Shown here piece by piece: positions 36,921 to 48,117 of a stretch of 64,000 bases of DNA. Made by a program: the position numbers and the translations under genes. The notes beneath the pieces were generated by a model. The model was not told the DNA's origin, made no database searches, and saw only the letters and a list, made by a program, of their open reading frames with translations. Within the stretch, counting starts at the first letter, position 1; every line of letters begins with the position of its first letter. Source of the DNA: Eopsaltria australis (lineage: Eukaryota; Chordata; Aves; Passeriformes; Petroicidae). The stretch lies in assembly GCA_034509425.1 (NCBI GenBank), contig JAVTVJ010000795.1, forward strand, positions 62,001-126,000, read 5' to 3'.

Positions 36921-37899
36921 CAACACTGACAGTCTGTGAGGGAATCTGGAGAGGCCAATAACCACAGAGAAAGGCAGACTCTACACATATGGTGACTGGC
37001 AACACTGTGTGATGAATTTACATATTATTCCATTTAGCTGAATTCACGTTGAGCTGAGGAAGTAACATCCTTTTGGGATAAAGACTCCTTGAAGAGACTG
37101 TCAAGTCTTGAGTACTTCAACTGAGACCCAAGAAAAGTCTCAGTAAAGATGCTTTAGTGAAGCATTAGCAGTCAATTTTTAAAGGTAGGTGAGCAGCCAG
37201 AGATAGGAGTCTGCAGTTCTAAAATTATGTTTTACAACTCTTGAAATATGCTTTAAAAGTATATAAAGCTTCACATATAAATATGTGTGAGTCTTACTGA
37301 CAAATATTATTTCTGAAGTTGAAAGTTTTTTTCCTTAAGACATGAGGTGGGTTTGCTTCACCTGCAGTTGTCATAGAACAGATCTGGCTACCAGAACATC
37401 AAATGAAGAAACAGGCAGACCTGTTCAGAGTTGATTAAAAATATATACAATTAAATGGAAATCAAGAAGGCGTGAAGAGATGTAGAGGTGGGTTAACCCT
37501 GACCCTGAGAACTGAGAAATAGTAGCTATTAAGACAGCATTGGTGCTTAGAAGCAGCAAAGTCAGCAGACAAAATACACGGAATTAAATTTTTGGTCTGG
37601 TATTTTTTAAGCGGTAATTAAAAATAACTTCCTTTTTTTTTTGTATAAAAATAGTTGTCTGCTTTTTTTTTCCTTTAATTGACTTTCTAAGAGTTTAATC
37701 TACAAGTGTTCAAATTGAATCAAAGTAAAAATACATTGATAGGAATATGGATAAAGATACAGAAAATGTGGCAGATACAGATGATGAATTAGAAAGAGAG
37801 AGAGAAGTTTAGGGATAGATAGAGGTAAAACCCTAATATAAAAGGGCATCACCAGCAGAGACAAAGAAATCCTTATGTCACTCTAATGATCAGATCATG
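36921..37899. other. Noncoding spacer between two CR1 fragments
   Basis: AT-rich DNA with short A and T runs and a weak GA run at about 37793-37808. No gene seen. Confidence 0.55.
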
Positions 37900-38403
37900 G
37901 CCTTAATAATGGCTTCAGTTTTGGTCCCTGCTGTACAAAAAGATGTGATCACATCAGAGAGAGTCCAGAGCAAGGCTACAAAGACAACCAAAGGACAGGC
38001 AAGCCTGTTGTATGAGCAGAGGCTGAGAGACCTGGGTTTGCTCAGCCCTGAGAAAAGAAGGCTTTAGGGAGACCTTGTCACCATGCTCTCATTCTCACAG
38101 GGTGGCTACAGGGTGGAAACTTCCTCTTTTACACGGAGTCCCAGGGAAAAGGCAAAGGTTAATGGGTACCAGTCACCCCTGGGGTGACTTGACAAGAGGA
38201 AAAATTTTCCCAATGAAAACAATCAGCCATTGGAATAATCTCCTCAAGGAAGTGGAGGATTCCTCAACACTGGATTCTTTTAAAATTCAGCTGGATAGGG
38301 TGTCTATCCATCTTTTTAGACCACTCTTTTGCCAAGAAATGCTGGACCAGATGATCCTTGAGGTATTTTCTAGCTTGGTATTCTATGATTCTATGATTCT
38401 ATG
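37900..38403 (+). mobile_element. CR1 LINE 3' fragment ending in the 8-mer repeat
   Basis: The end of ORF2 can be read (gagagagtccagagcaaggc, 'acaaagacaacc', 'gagcagaggctgagagacct', 'gctcagccctgagaaaagaa'), corresponding to the CR1 '..ERVQRRATK..' and '..LRDLGLLSPEKR..' coding blocks. The 3' UTR follows ('ccattggaataatctcctca', 'gctggaccagatgatccttg'), and the element closes with three perfect ATTCTATG units (38380-38403). The order is complete to the 3' terminus, so only the 5' part is missing, as is usual for CR1. The middle resembles the older CR1 subfamilies more than the youngest ones. Confidence 0.92.
38380..38403 (+). repeat. (ATTCTATG)3, CR1 terminal repeat
   Basis: Three perfect 8-mer copies; the diagnostic CR1 3' end. 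Confidence 0.95.
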
Positions 38404-38707
38404 GTATATTTGTCCCAAGAAGCACTAAGATCAAGAGAGGGAAGCCCAACATGGTGACACACAAAAGTTAAGACTGGATTATTTTATGCTTCCACCATGG
38501 GAAAGCCCAAATTCTGCTTCCCCAATGAAATGGCTTCCTATTAACACTAGAGGTCAGATCGAGAGTCAGTTCCTGTTTTTTACTTGTGGGGAAAAGGAAT
38601 AAGTACTTCATTATTTACTGCATTGTAGTGAATGTTTTACATTTCCCTACTATGTGAATGACTCTCATTAGAGATGAACAGGGGAGATCCACATATTTTG
38701 AACCGTA

Positions 38708-38713
38708 AATAAA
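38708..38713 (+). promoter_or_regulatory. AATAAA hexamer upstream of poly(A)
   Basis: An AATAAA sits 40 bases before the start of the A-run at 38753. That is slightly beyond the usual spacing of a poly(A) signal. It may mark a retrocopied transcript or be chance in AT-rich DNA. Confidence 0.3.
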
Positions 38714-38750
38714 AAGTGGCACCGTCTTTTGTGCAATTAATGATTGAACG

Positions 38751-38896
38751 AGAAAAAAAAAAAAAAAAAGAAAAAAAAAGAAAAGAAAAGGAAAGGAAAA
38801 AAAAAAGAAAAGAAAAGAAAAGAAAAGAAAAGTAAAAGGAATTGAAAGAAAGTAAAAGAAAAGAAAAAAGAAAAGAAAAAGGAATTGAAAGAAAGT
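38751..38896. repeat. Long purine tract, A-run grading into (AAAAG)n
   Basis: Nearly 150 bases with only A and G on the plus strand apart from six T. It starts as a near-pure A-run and becomes AAAAG/GAAAA units. A 19-bp segment with core GGAATTGAAAGAAAGT occurs twice, at 38835-38853 and 38878-38896, offset 43 bp. Confidence 0.95.
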
Positions 38897-40004
38897 CAGG
38901 TATAGAGTGCCCTCTTTTGGGCAAAAGGGGGCAAGGACGTGAAAGAAGCGAAAGATGTTTTCTTAAATATTGCAGTCACAATTTCACAAAACCTTGAAGG
39001 CAAATTCATGCTTTATTCATCTAAAAGCTAAAATGCTGACTAGGATGAACATCCCAGTTAGTTAGAGATCAGCTACTCACCAAATATCATCTTGTAAATT
39101 CAAACACAGTCATGCTACAGTACAGGAGGGGAATTACAAAAACAAGACCCGAGCAAGCATTGCAAAAATGAGACAAAGGAAGGTCAGCAAAAGCAGCAGT
39201 AAAGCAACTCAGCAGAGAACTGAATAACACTCACGGTGTCTTAGAGGTGTTAAAGGATTTTGTACATAGATATATGCCACTATAACCTGTAAACAATTTT
39301 TTAAAGGTTTTAGACTTCAACATTACCAATTAGTCTCAGCTCTCCAGGATCTTGTCAAGCTTAAAGACAGGAGTTATGTTTCATTGGTTGTGAAGACTGT
39401 CAAGGAAAGATTAAGCACTATGATCAAGATATTTGTCAAGGTAGCTGTCACATGTCCAATCTCTCTGCTGTCAGGATTAATTGAGAAAAGGCAGTCATTC
39501 CTCCCCATGGAGAGCTGAGCAAAAGTTGTGGAGACTCACAGCTGCCATGAGTTTATTTCCATGCACTCTGTTCCTGGTCAGTGGCTCGTGAGATAAGAAA
39601 AAGTTTAATTTCCTTGGTACCATATAGGTCTCTCCCAGCACCCATGTGCTCCAGCAGGATGGGTTTTAAATAATTGCTTCTAATGGCATGGGTTCAGGAA
39701 GAGATATATGCTACTAAAATACAGCTCTAGAATTCCTGTAAGACATTTGCTGCACTTGAAAGCTGTCTTTGACACTAGGATTTTAACATGAATGATGAGT
39801 GAGGAAACAAAATAAAAGGTTGAATAAATATAATACATAATAAATACGTTAGAGTGAAATAAATCATATTGGATCTAGAACCCTGATAGAGGTAAGGCTG
39901 CTCCATGTCCCATGGCCCATTTGAAAGTAAGGCTAAAGATATATTCCCAGCAGGGACATGTACACACCAAACACACATACCATATACGTGCCTACATGCA
40001 CAAT

Positions 40005-40007
<3 letters not shown>
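38897..40007. other. Noncoding stretch, no gene
   Basis: AT-rich unique DNA; no repeat recognised and no supported frame. Confidence 0.55.

Positions 40008-40040
<33 letters not shown>
40008..40040. repeat. (AC)n microsatellite
   Basis: A perfect 33-base AC run followed by TATATAT. It gives spurious Thr/His or Val/Cys open frames on both strands. Confidence 0.97.
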
Positions 40041-40047
<7 letters not shown>

Positions 40048-40206
40048 CTGTGTGCGTCTGTGTGTCACTGGCTGCTCTTAGACAGTCTGCTAAATAGCTC
40101 TCCCTTGATCTCAGCTTCCTCAGCTACTGGAACTTGGACATATGGAACCCCAAAGCTGTGATCCCATTCCAGTGTCTAGTACAAATCGTCATGCACACAC
40201 ATAAAT

Positions 40207-40233
40207 ACACACACACACACACACACACACACA
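40207..40233. repeat. (AC)n microsatellite, second array
   Basis: Perfect AC run of 27 bases, with a smaller CA run at 40194-40200. It lies just outside the inferred LTR edge at about 40272. Confidence 0.95.
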
Positions 40234-40271
40234 GAACTGGCCCTTCCCAGGTCCCAATAACCATCTTCCTG

Positions 40272-41085
40272 TGCCTATGTCACAGCTTTTAGAGAAACAC
40301 AGGCACTCTTGCGCTCATAGTTGGTCCTTAGAGACCCTCTTGTTCCCAGGCCTCTTCACGTGCTCACCAGCTTGTTCTTCACTATTGCTGACACAATACA
40401 CTCACTACAGCCATGGGCACCATGGACACACAGCTGCCCAACCCATGGTGTGACTGCAGTCACTGCACCCACACCTCTGTGAACACATGAATATACACAG
40501 AACAAAGAGTCACTGACCCAGGAAACACTTAGAAAGGAATTTAATGAGAAGGCAGGACAGACTGCTGACCAGGCACAGGGCATGGCCAGACATACAGGCT
40601 GACGAGCCCGCAATTTACATACAACAAGCCCTTTTGTGTTGCATACCCCTCAAATCTCCCATTCTTGTTCCTCCCCAAATCATCCAAACATTTTCCTTTT
40701 TCCACTTTTGATTCCTCCCCCCCAAGTCTTGTGAGATGCCAAACTGCCTTTGCCCTGCATCACACGAGGGTCCTGCCCCTAGGCAGTAGCACTCTTAGTC
40801 AAAAGGTGATTCCAGTGCAGCTCCCATGGTAACAGATTCCACACCTGGACACTGGGGCTGAGCTTTGCTGGGGCAGCCCTGGGAGAGGCCCAGACGGGTG
40901 GTGGTTCCTCAGGGATCCCCAATTCAGGTCCACTCCTACATGCCATTGTGCTCCTGTGCTCCTCTGGGTCAGTGCAAGAAGTGGGCCTAAGGTGGGCTGA
41001 TGACTCCTGGGCTGAGCCTGGCAGCAGCTGGGCAGGGTGCTGTTAGGGCTCCCCCCACTGATTTCCTCTCTAAACCTGTATCACA
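40272..41085 (-). mobile_element. Probable LTR of an avian endogenous retrovirus
   Basis: Read on the minus strand, the order is that of a retroviral LTR. It begins TGTGATACAGGTTTAGAGAG (from 41085). A GC-rich U3 follows, then a TATA-like 'gtatgtaaattgcgggct' near 40605-40622, an ATTAAA poly(A) signal (plus-strand TTTAAT at 40540-40545), and then 'gtttcctgggtcagtgactc', a block I associate with the R/U5 of avian ERV LTRs. The distance of about 70 bases from TATA-like box to poly(A) signal fits a short R. The right edge is fairly firm. The left edge at 40272 is a guess based on a TG start and a near-duplicate hexamer (TTCCTG at 40266-40271, TCCCTG at 41086-41091, one mismatch). No internal viral genes are seen beside it, so it would be a solo LTR. 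The family (class II/ERVK-like) is uncertain. Confidence 0.6.
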
Positions 41086-43239
41086 TCCCTGACAACACAC
41101 AGACAGGCTGCTCTTCAGAAACTGCAGTTACTGTTTTAGATAAGCACTAGCACTGAAGCACAGTGAAGTATTTAAGCGTGGACAGTTACTTATGTGAATC
41201 ATGGCAGGGACCGAAAATACCCTCTTACTGCTCCCAGACTCAGAATGGGACTAGACACAGTAAAAGCCAGTTAACAAGAAGGCAGAGACTTGTCTGACTC
41301 CTTGCTACATCCTCAGAAACCTCTTTTTATATCTTTTCCTCTACAGCTCTCTGTCCCTCTTCCACTCCTCCACAGAGCTGTCACCCAGTATTGACACAGT
41401 GTACAAAGACACCAGTTTTCCACGTGCCTGGGGCACACTGGTTCTCCAGAATCCAGTAGAGCACTAACCCCTGTCCACCAGGCTCAGAGCACCGTGCTAA
41501 AACAGCTACAGTTTTGCCCCAGTGGAACAAGTAAATATGAAAGGCAGAGTAGCCTGTCTTAGCCTGCATTTAGCAGGATTCACGTCTTGATTCACGTACG
41601 TGAGATATACAGGATGAAATGGGAAAATGCATCTGACAAAAAGGGGCTGTTTCTCCTGCTCCACTCTGATTGACAGCCTGATCACTCCTCATTCAAAAAG
41701 GTGGAACTGAAACATTAAAATGCCACCTGCAGTATAACAAATGCATTTATGTGATCTCCTCTGACAAACAAGTTTGTGCAGAGTTTCCTGCACACTGAGC
41801 CAGCTCCTTCACCCTCTAAAGTGATTAGGAGTTGATAGACTTTAAATGCTCATTCGTGGTAGTAGCTGTTCTGCATAATAATCTACTGCAGAAGAAAAAA
41901 AATTAGGGACTGTTTGTAGCTTTCGGACATTATTTACTAACAAAACAGTCATATTTTCTCTAACAACTGCCACTTCATTGGGTGCATATGTTCTTGACTC
42001 AAAACTATGAGCAGATTTAACTCAACACCATATGGTGCGATGTGAACTTATGTGTTTTTTTACCATTTTAAAACAGAAACAGCAGTTATATTGCAGAAAG
42101 TGGGTTTTATTCTCTGATGTATCTTAGGTTGAGAGAACATTTCGCCCAATGGTTTTGAATCCCCTTCTTTCTCTTAGTTTGATTTCCAAATAACAATTTA
42201 TTTCTTTGCTGTGCCAGGCAAACCCTGTCAGAGGAATACTATTTGGAGGAGGAAAGAAGGGTACGGTTACCAAAACAACTGATATGCACAGAACTGTAGC
42301 AGTTTGTTTTGCAGTCATTCCTTCCCTGGCTTGTGCCCACAGCAAAGTGACATCTGCACAAATGTACTAAGCAGTCTCTATTTTCAGGATGTGATAAACT
42401 AATAATTCAGTCCTAATGAATATGTCATTGGAATCTGGGAGCCTGTTTAGATTACTGCTTCCGCTATTACAGAGGAATTGAGGGCAGAAATGATAAGAGT
42501 TTAATTTGCAATGAATAAATATCATGTTAAGGGCATGGAAATGGCAGTGGGTTGGGGACTGTAGAGTGAATGTATAGATTTCCTCTGTTCTCTGAGAGCT
42601 CTGAAAACACTGATATAAATATCCTTTCTTCATTTATCATAAGGTTTATATTTAGTGTTGGCAAAAAAATTGAAATATATTTTTAACATTTTCAGTTAAT
42701 GCTATGCCAGATTACTCTTGAGTATTATGCAGTGTGACTGAAAAAATGCTGCTTTTGAAAGAATGAGCAAGCCAAGCAAACTGGAAAATCCAGAATGAAA
42801 ATCAGTTGGGACTGGGAATCAGTACCTGCAGTCTTCATTCACCCTGTCTGCACTAATGACAGAATGTATCATGCTCCAATGTGGTAATGAGGAGTGGGTC
42901 ATTGTTTGCTCTCTTAATTTTTTGTAGGTAGTCATGCACCCTTTATGCTTCAAATTCTAACTGTTTTTGAAAACACAGTTTAATAAACCCAGAATACAAT
43001 TTCCACAGCTCTGAAATCCACTAGTCCTCCTCAGACCACAATTTGGAAAAATCTAATTTAAACCATTTATGATTACTTAAATAGTAAAGGAGATCTGTGA
43101 CTTACGCACAGGAACAAATTTCCTGAGTAAATATATATAAATATGAGACTTATTTTTAGAACATATGAGACATAATCTCTCCCCAAAAGAGACTCCCTTT
43201 CCCCTAACACAGGTAATGAGTGAGGTGATATAAAATAAC
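41086..43239. other. Noncoding stretch, no gene
   Basis: No gene seen; frames are 88 codons or less. The stretch 41300-41580 is slightly GC-richer. No clear repeat is visible. Confidence 0.55.
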
Positions 43240-43302
43240 CTCAGTGTCTTAGCCATGGCCCTCCCACTAAAAATTAACCCTGTCCTGGCCAGAACCAGGA
43301 CA
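43240..43302 (-). mobile_element. LTR edge fragment, ERVL-like
   Basis: The plus-strand end 'aaaaattaaccctgtcctgg' then 'ccagaaccaggaca' matches the reversed start of avian ERV LTRs, whose sense form begins TGTCCTGGTT and has GTTAATTTTT about 25 bases in. The sharp edge at 43302 fits an LTR terminus. The other edge and any target duplication could not be placed, so the element is truncated or its remainder is too diverged. Confidence 0.5.
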
Positions 43303-44348
43303 CTGGCTTACTCTATCCCATGGCCCCCAGAAAAACTTATAGTTATCAAGAAATAGTTATTTCATGGACACGTGTTCTTGGTCACTTCTCTTATGCCCAG
43401 TCCAAGCACATATTAGTCATAACTAAAATGTTAGAAAACAGTCTTTGTTCCTTTTACTGTGAGTATGAAACGTTGAGGTACAGGAGAAAGCAAAGACCAA
43501 TGGAAAAAGGAGAAATTAACTTACCTCCAGATGGGGTTAAAAAATGTCCTACGTTGAAATGTCACAAAATTATAGCACTAAAGTCACTCATAAACCGAAC
43601 ACAGAGGTGTCATCCATCAGTGTGAGGCATTTAAGGTGTTTTATTTTTACTTCACTGCCCAAGCATCAAATCCAAGGTTTGTTCAGTCATTTCTAACAGG
43701 AATTTTACAAGTTCTTACAGCTTTAAACATGCATTGCCAATAAATACCAAACTCATTTATGCATAATTCATTTTTTGAATATTTTTAATTTTTATAAGGT
43801 CTCTTAACAAATTTTGTTCTAACTTAAATTTCTGTTAAGTCATATATGAAAGATTATCTTCATGGGCATTTGTGCTGGAGAAGCAAAATGTAAGTACAGC
43901 ACAGGCATCTGTCATTCAGACAGGGGTTACTTTCAGCTTGCCTCTGATCTAACCTCACATTGTTTTTAATGTTCAACTGTCACATCATAAAGGACTTGTA
44001 TATAAGAGAGGGATTAGACAGAAAGGGCAAGTAGGACACAGGTAATTGACCAGATGTGAGAAGCTTGTCTGCTGAATTTAAAGAACTAAGAATAAAACAT
44101 CACTGCTCTTCAGTGGAAATCTGGAAGGGGAAAGCAATAGACTGTGGTTTGAACAAAACAACCAGCTTTCCAGTGAAGGACCATAGGGCTTCTTCTTACT
44201 CATAAACCTTAAGGGAATATTCTCAGACAATATAACTGACTGTCTCCTTCTGTGTTTAAGAAGAAAAAAATGCAAGTACTCAAAATCAAGTGAGTTAAAC
44301 CAGGTATATTTCTAGTCAGTATGCTATTGTAGGATTTGTTGTAGTATA

Positions 44349-44376
44349 TAGTAATAGTAATAGTAGTAGTAGTACT
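44349..44376. repeat. Short (TAG)n/(TAA)n run
   Basis: Trinucleotide run: AGTAATAGTAATAGTAGTAG and following TAGTA. Confidence 0.85.
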
Positions 44377-47300
44377 GATAGGACAAATACTGGCTGAAAT
44401 TAAATAATTTTCCCCATTACAGATAGAATAAATAACTTTCCTAAGGAATTTTTTTAATTCTTTTGAAATTTCAAAATTCCTGTGAAATAATTAGCTACCC
44501 AGCACTTTTCTCTTCATTTTCAGCTTTTTTCTACTGGTTGGTCATTTCTTAATTTTGGTTGCAATATTTGGCTGAGTTCCTGTTCAATACCTGCCTCACA
44601 TACAGCTATAGGTGAATGTGATGGAAGCTCTGTATGCAGAACTTTGGTATAAGCAAGCATTAAAACTTCCCTTGTGGGCCAGTAAGCCTTATCCCTTACT
44701 GGTTTTAGTTCCATCATGCATCTACATTTACTCCTAACTCAGGCAGAAAATAGGCCTTAAAGTCACTGACTAAAATTTATCTGCTTTTTTCAGGTTCCAA
44801 AGCCTTTGGTATTTTGAGGGGCAAGGTCCTGCTTCACATATAGAACCATAGCTCACAGGTAAGGCTGTAATTATCTTGGAGACTGAGAGATGCTTCAGTA
44901 ACCAGGGACATATCTGCAGAGATGTTACACTTTTATTTCTGAAATGTCATTCTGTGGGTGGTTGACTGAGTGGGGAGGCCTTGATTTAGAAGCGAATTTA
45001 AAAATGTCAGTCAAGCAGGCACTAGGTCTTTATGAAATGCCAAGCCCCAGGTATTGAGATTAAGACTAAGCTCTGTTTGCTGGGCTATGTGAGTAGACAA
45101 GGAATAAACAAGCAGGAGTGGGGGTCTCCACTTCTGGAGACAAATGCACACGCAGTGCTGTGCAGTTGAGCATGTTCTGGCTTTGGAATATCTGTATTGT
45201 TGCCAAGACCTCTGCCAATGCCTTTCCAAAAAACAGGTCCCTGCTAATGGAGATCTTTAAAGCACATGTAAATACAAGACATTTGTCAAACAGGAAACTG
45301 CAACTATTGTGACAAGAAATGGGAAATGTCCTGTCTCCACTACGCCTCTGTTACAGCAAAAGTAATTAGCAAAGCTGATTCAAATTTCTTTTCCCTCAGT
45401 ACCATACCTGGACAGCTGAAGGAAACCACAAAGGAAATTAAGGCATGATTCACATCCTAAGCACAGACTGCTAATGCCATTTGAGATGTTCTAGGGTATT
45501 CTGGCCAGCCTTCAGCTGCTAAACCAGCAGTACATCTACTTCTCTTCTTTCTCAAGTAATCTGTCAGCCCTGTTCAGATGTCAGGGATGCCCTCTGGCGT
45601 CTCAGATAAAACTAAATGCCAGTGTTTAGGCAACTCAGCTGAGTCCTTCAGATTAAAATTTGGCAGCCATGATGTATTTCAAAAGAAGAGAAACGAGAAG
45701 CAGCCAACATAAATACTTAACCCTCAAGAGAGACAGCCCACAAAAAAAATAGTGTATCCTAAAGCATTCAGTGCCAATCCAGCTCTCTTATAATGAAATT
45801 GATGAGATTTTTAATGGTCCTACCCACTTCTGAAAATCCCATGTTATGTATATTTAAAATACCTCCCACACAAAATTTTACATTTATAAGCTGAAAAGCC
45901 ATACCAACCCCAAAAAAAGTTTGATCCAATCAGCCATGATCATAATCATGTGGTAATGCCACATTTTTCACTATTTCACTATGAATGTTCCAGTGCTGAG
46001 AACAATTGAGTATCTTGAAGCTAGATTAATTTCAATGGCTATTTTTCACCATAGACTATAAAGGGATTCAAGATCTAAAGTTTATCTGAAGAAACAAAAT
46101 GGCTGCTCCTCTGCTAAGAATATTCATGTTTGTTCAGTATGATCACATCTGAAATCACTCAAAAACAGAAGAGCAAAGAAAAATATCATCAGCTGAGTTA
46201 AAGCTATGCTGCTTTTAATAATTATTTTCAGAGAATGATTTTTTTCAGTAACAAAAAATGGAATCAAGGGATTGGTACCATAAAACCTGTCAAATAAATG
46301 TTAAAAGGACATAAACCCCCAAAATAGCTTTCACATAAAATCTCACCATAAGATAAAATACAGCTTTTGGGCAAAAGGAGAGTCGTATCTCCAGCAACTT
46401 CCATAAATAATTCACTGCTAGCTTGTAAACAATAGAAAAGCACAGTATGAATGCCAAAGAGGGTCTTTATATGTCATAAAGCCACTCAAAAGTGCACTTG
46501 CTGCAGCAAGTCTGACTGTGAGCTTTGATATGCTGGAAAAGAAACTGCTATGCTGAGGTCATCAGTTAGTAGAAAACAATTTCCCTCATACAGAGAAGCA
46601 GACTTACTGCTGTGCTTCTGACACAGACAGATTGGATTAAAAAAAAAAACAAAACCAAGACTGCATAATGTGGGCTTGCAGGGGGAAGGAAATCTATACA
46701 CCTTCTAAATGCCCAAAGCTGAAAGAAAATATATCATCTTCCTTTAATGGCTATCAAAAGTTAACATGGTAGTGTGGTGAGGATAACACACTGGAGTAGT
46801 CACAATTAAATATGCAACTGGTTTGATTTGTGTCCTCTTTCTTAAGTAAACTGCTTCCATGGAGAACTTAAGCTGCTCTATTTGTTATGTGACAGGCTAA
46901 ATAATTCAAGTGGCACAGATCTGGAGTTCATTTCTTATCATGGGTATGTTTTAAAAGGTAGCTCTGTTTTCCATTTGAAAAATCTCAGCACAAGAGGAAA
47001 GCCCAGGCTCCTGCAATAATATTCCTTTCATTTCTAGACTGATACAGCAAGTGAATGAAAAAATCTAGTATCCTGATAAAAGGCTATAAAAATATTGAAT
47101 GTGTGTACCCACACTTTTAAGACCTCAGCCCTCTGAAGCGATCAGCACAGCTGACACCTTAACAATTACAATAAAAATATCAGAGGAGAGAGCATGGGCA
47201 CTAGGTGCCCATGAAATGTAAGCTTTAAAATTCTAGTGAAGAGGACAACAATGTGAGGATATATAGCAATTCAAGGAGCATGTGATTCAAAGAGCAAAAT

Positions 47301-48076
47301 TATCTGACAGGAAAGGAATAGGTAGAAGATTATTTCTATGTTACAACCCCTGACTTCTTTCAAAAGTCCTCAGCGATGCTTTGAATTTCATCTGCAATTG
47401 CTCTGACCTATTCCACCTCTCAAAATCTTGTGATTTGTACTTTTTTGTTATGGAAAGTCTTTCCAAAGTGAGATTTGAGGGTTTTGTGTGTGTAACTTTT
47501 AAATGCATTCAGAGCTAGTTCAGATTTTTGTTTGTCCATAATTGAGAAACACATTCTCTAGCAAATAAATGACCTCTGCAAAGGGAAGGAACAAAGAAGT
47601 ATTCTAATTTTGATCAGTACAGGCGAATGTGTGGGCATCAGAGGAAGACACACAAACAACTGTTTGCTTAGTGTCATTTGGATTAATCACTGGGTTGATA
47701 TTTTAACAGGGTGATTGCAGATGGAGCTCCAAACTTAAGGACCTTTTAAAAGCATGTATTACTTCAGTGGAGTTTAATAATGAGCACCCTTCCAATGGGT
47801 CCCAAGAGCTTGTTTAAGTCAGGTATTGCAACCCAGAAAAAATATGAAAGCAAATTTTTTTATGCTGCCACAGGACTGACTGTGACTAGGAAAGATCTCA
47901 ACTCAGAACAGCAACATTTTCGCAGAACAATCATCGTTTTGAATTCAAATAAAACTACACCTAAATCTTTCTAGAACTTCAAACATTTATGTTGTCAGCT
48001 TGCATATCTTATTTCTGACATGAAGGGTAATTAAGCCATTAAGAAAATGCAAAAATAACAAAGACCACAACAAAGT

Positions 48077-48117
48077 TTTATAGTTCTTAGCCAAGTTCTT
48101 TATAGTTCTTGCCAAGG
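48077..48117. repeat. Imperfect tandem duplication of about 20 bp
   Basis: TTTATAGTTCTT followed by (A)GCCAAG occurs twice, starting at 48077 and 48099. Confidence 0.85.

Noticed and set aside
38637..38924. 95-codon minus frame full of Phe and Ser
   Set aside because: It is only the complement of the purine tract read as codons.
39775..40161. Open frames on both strands around the AC array
   Set aside because: Dinucleotide repeats are stop-free in all frames; not coding.
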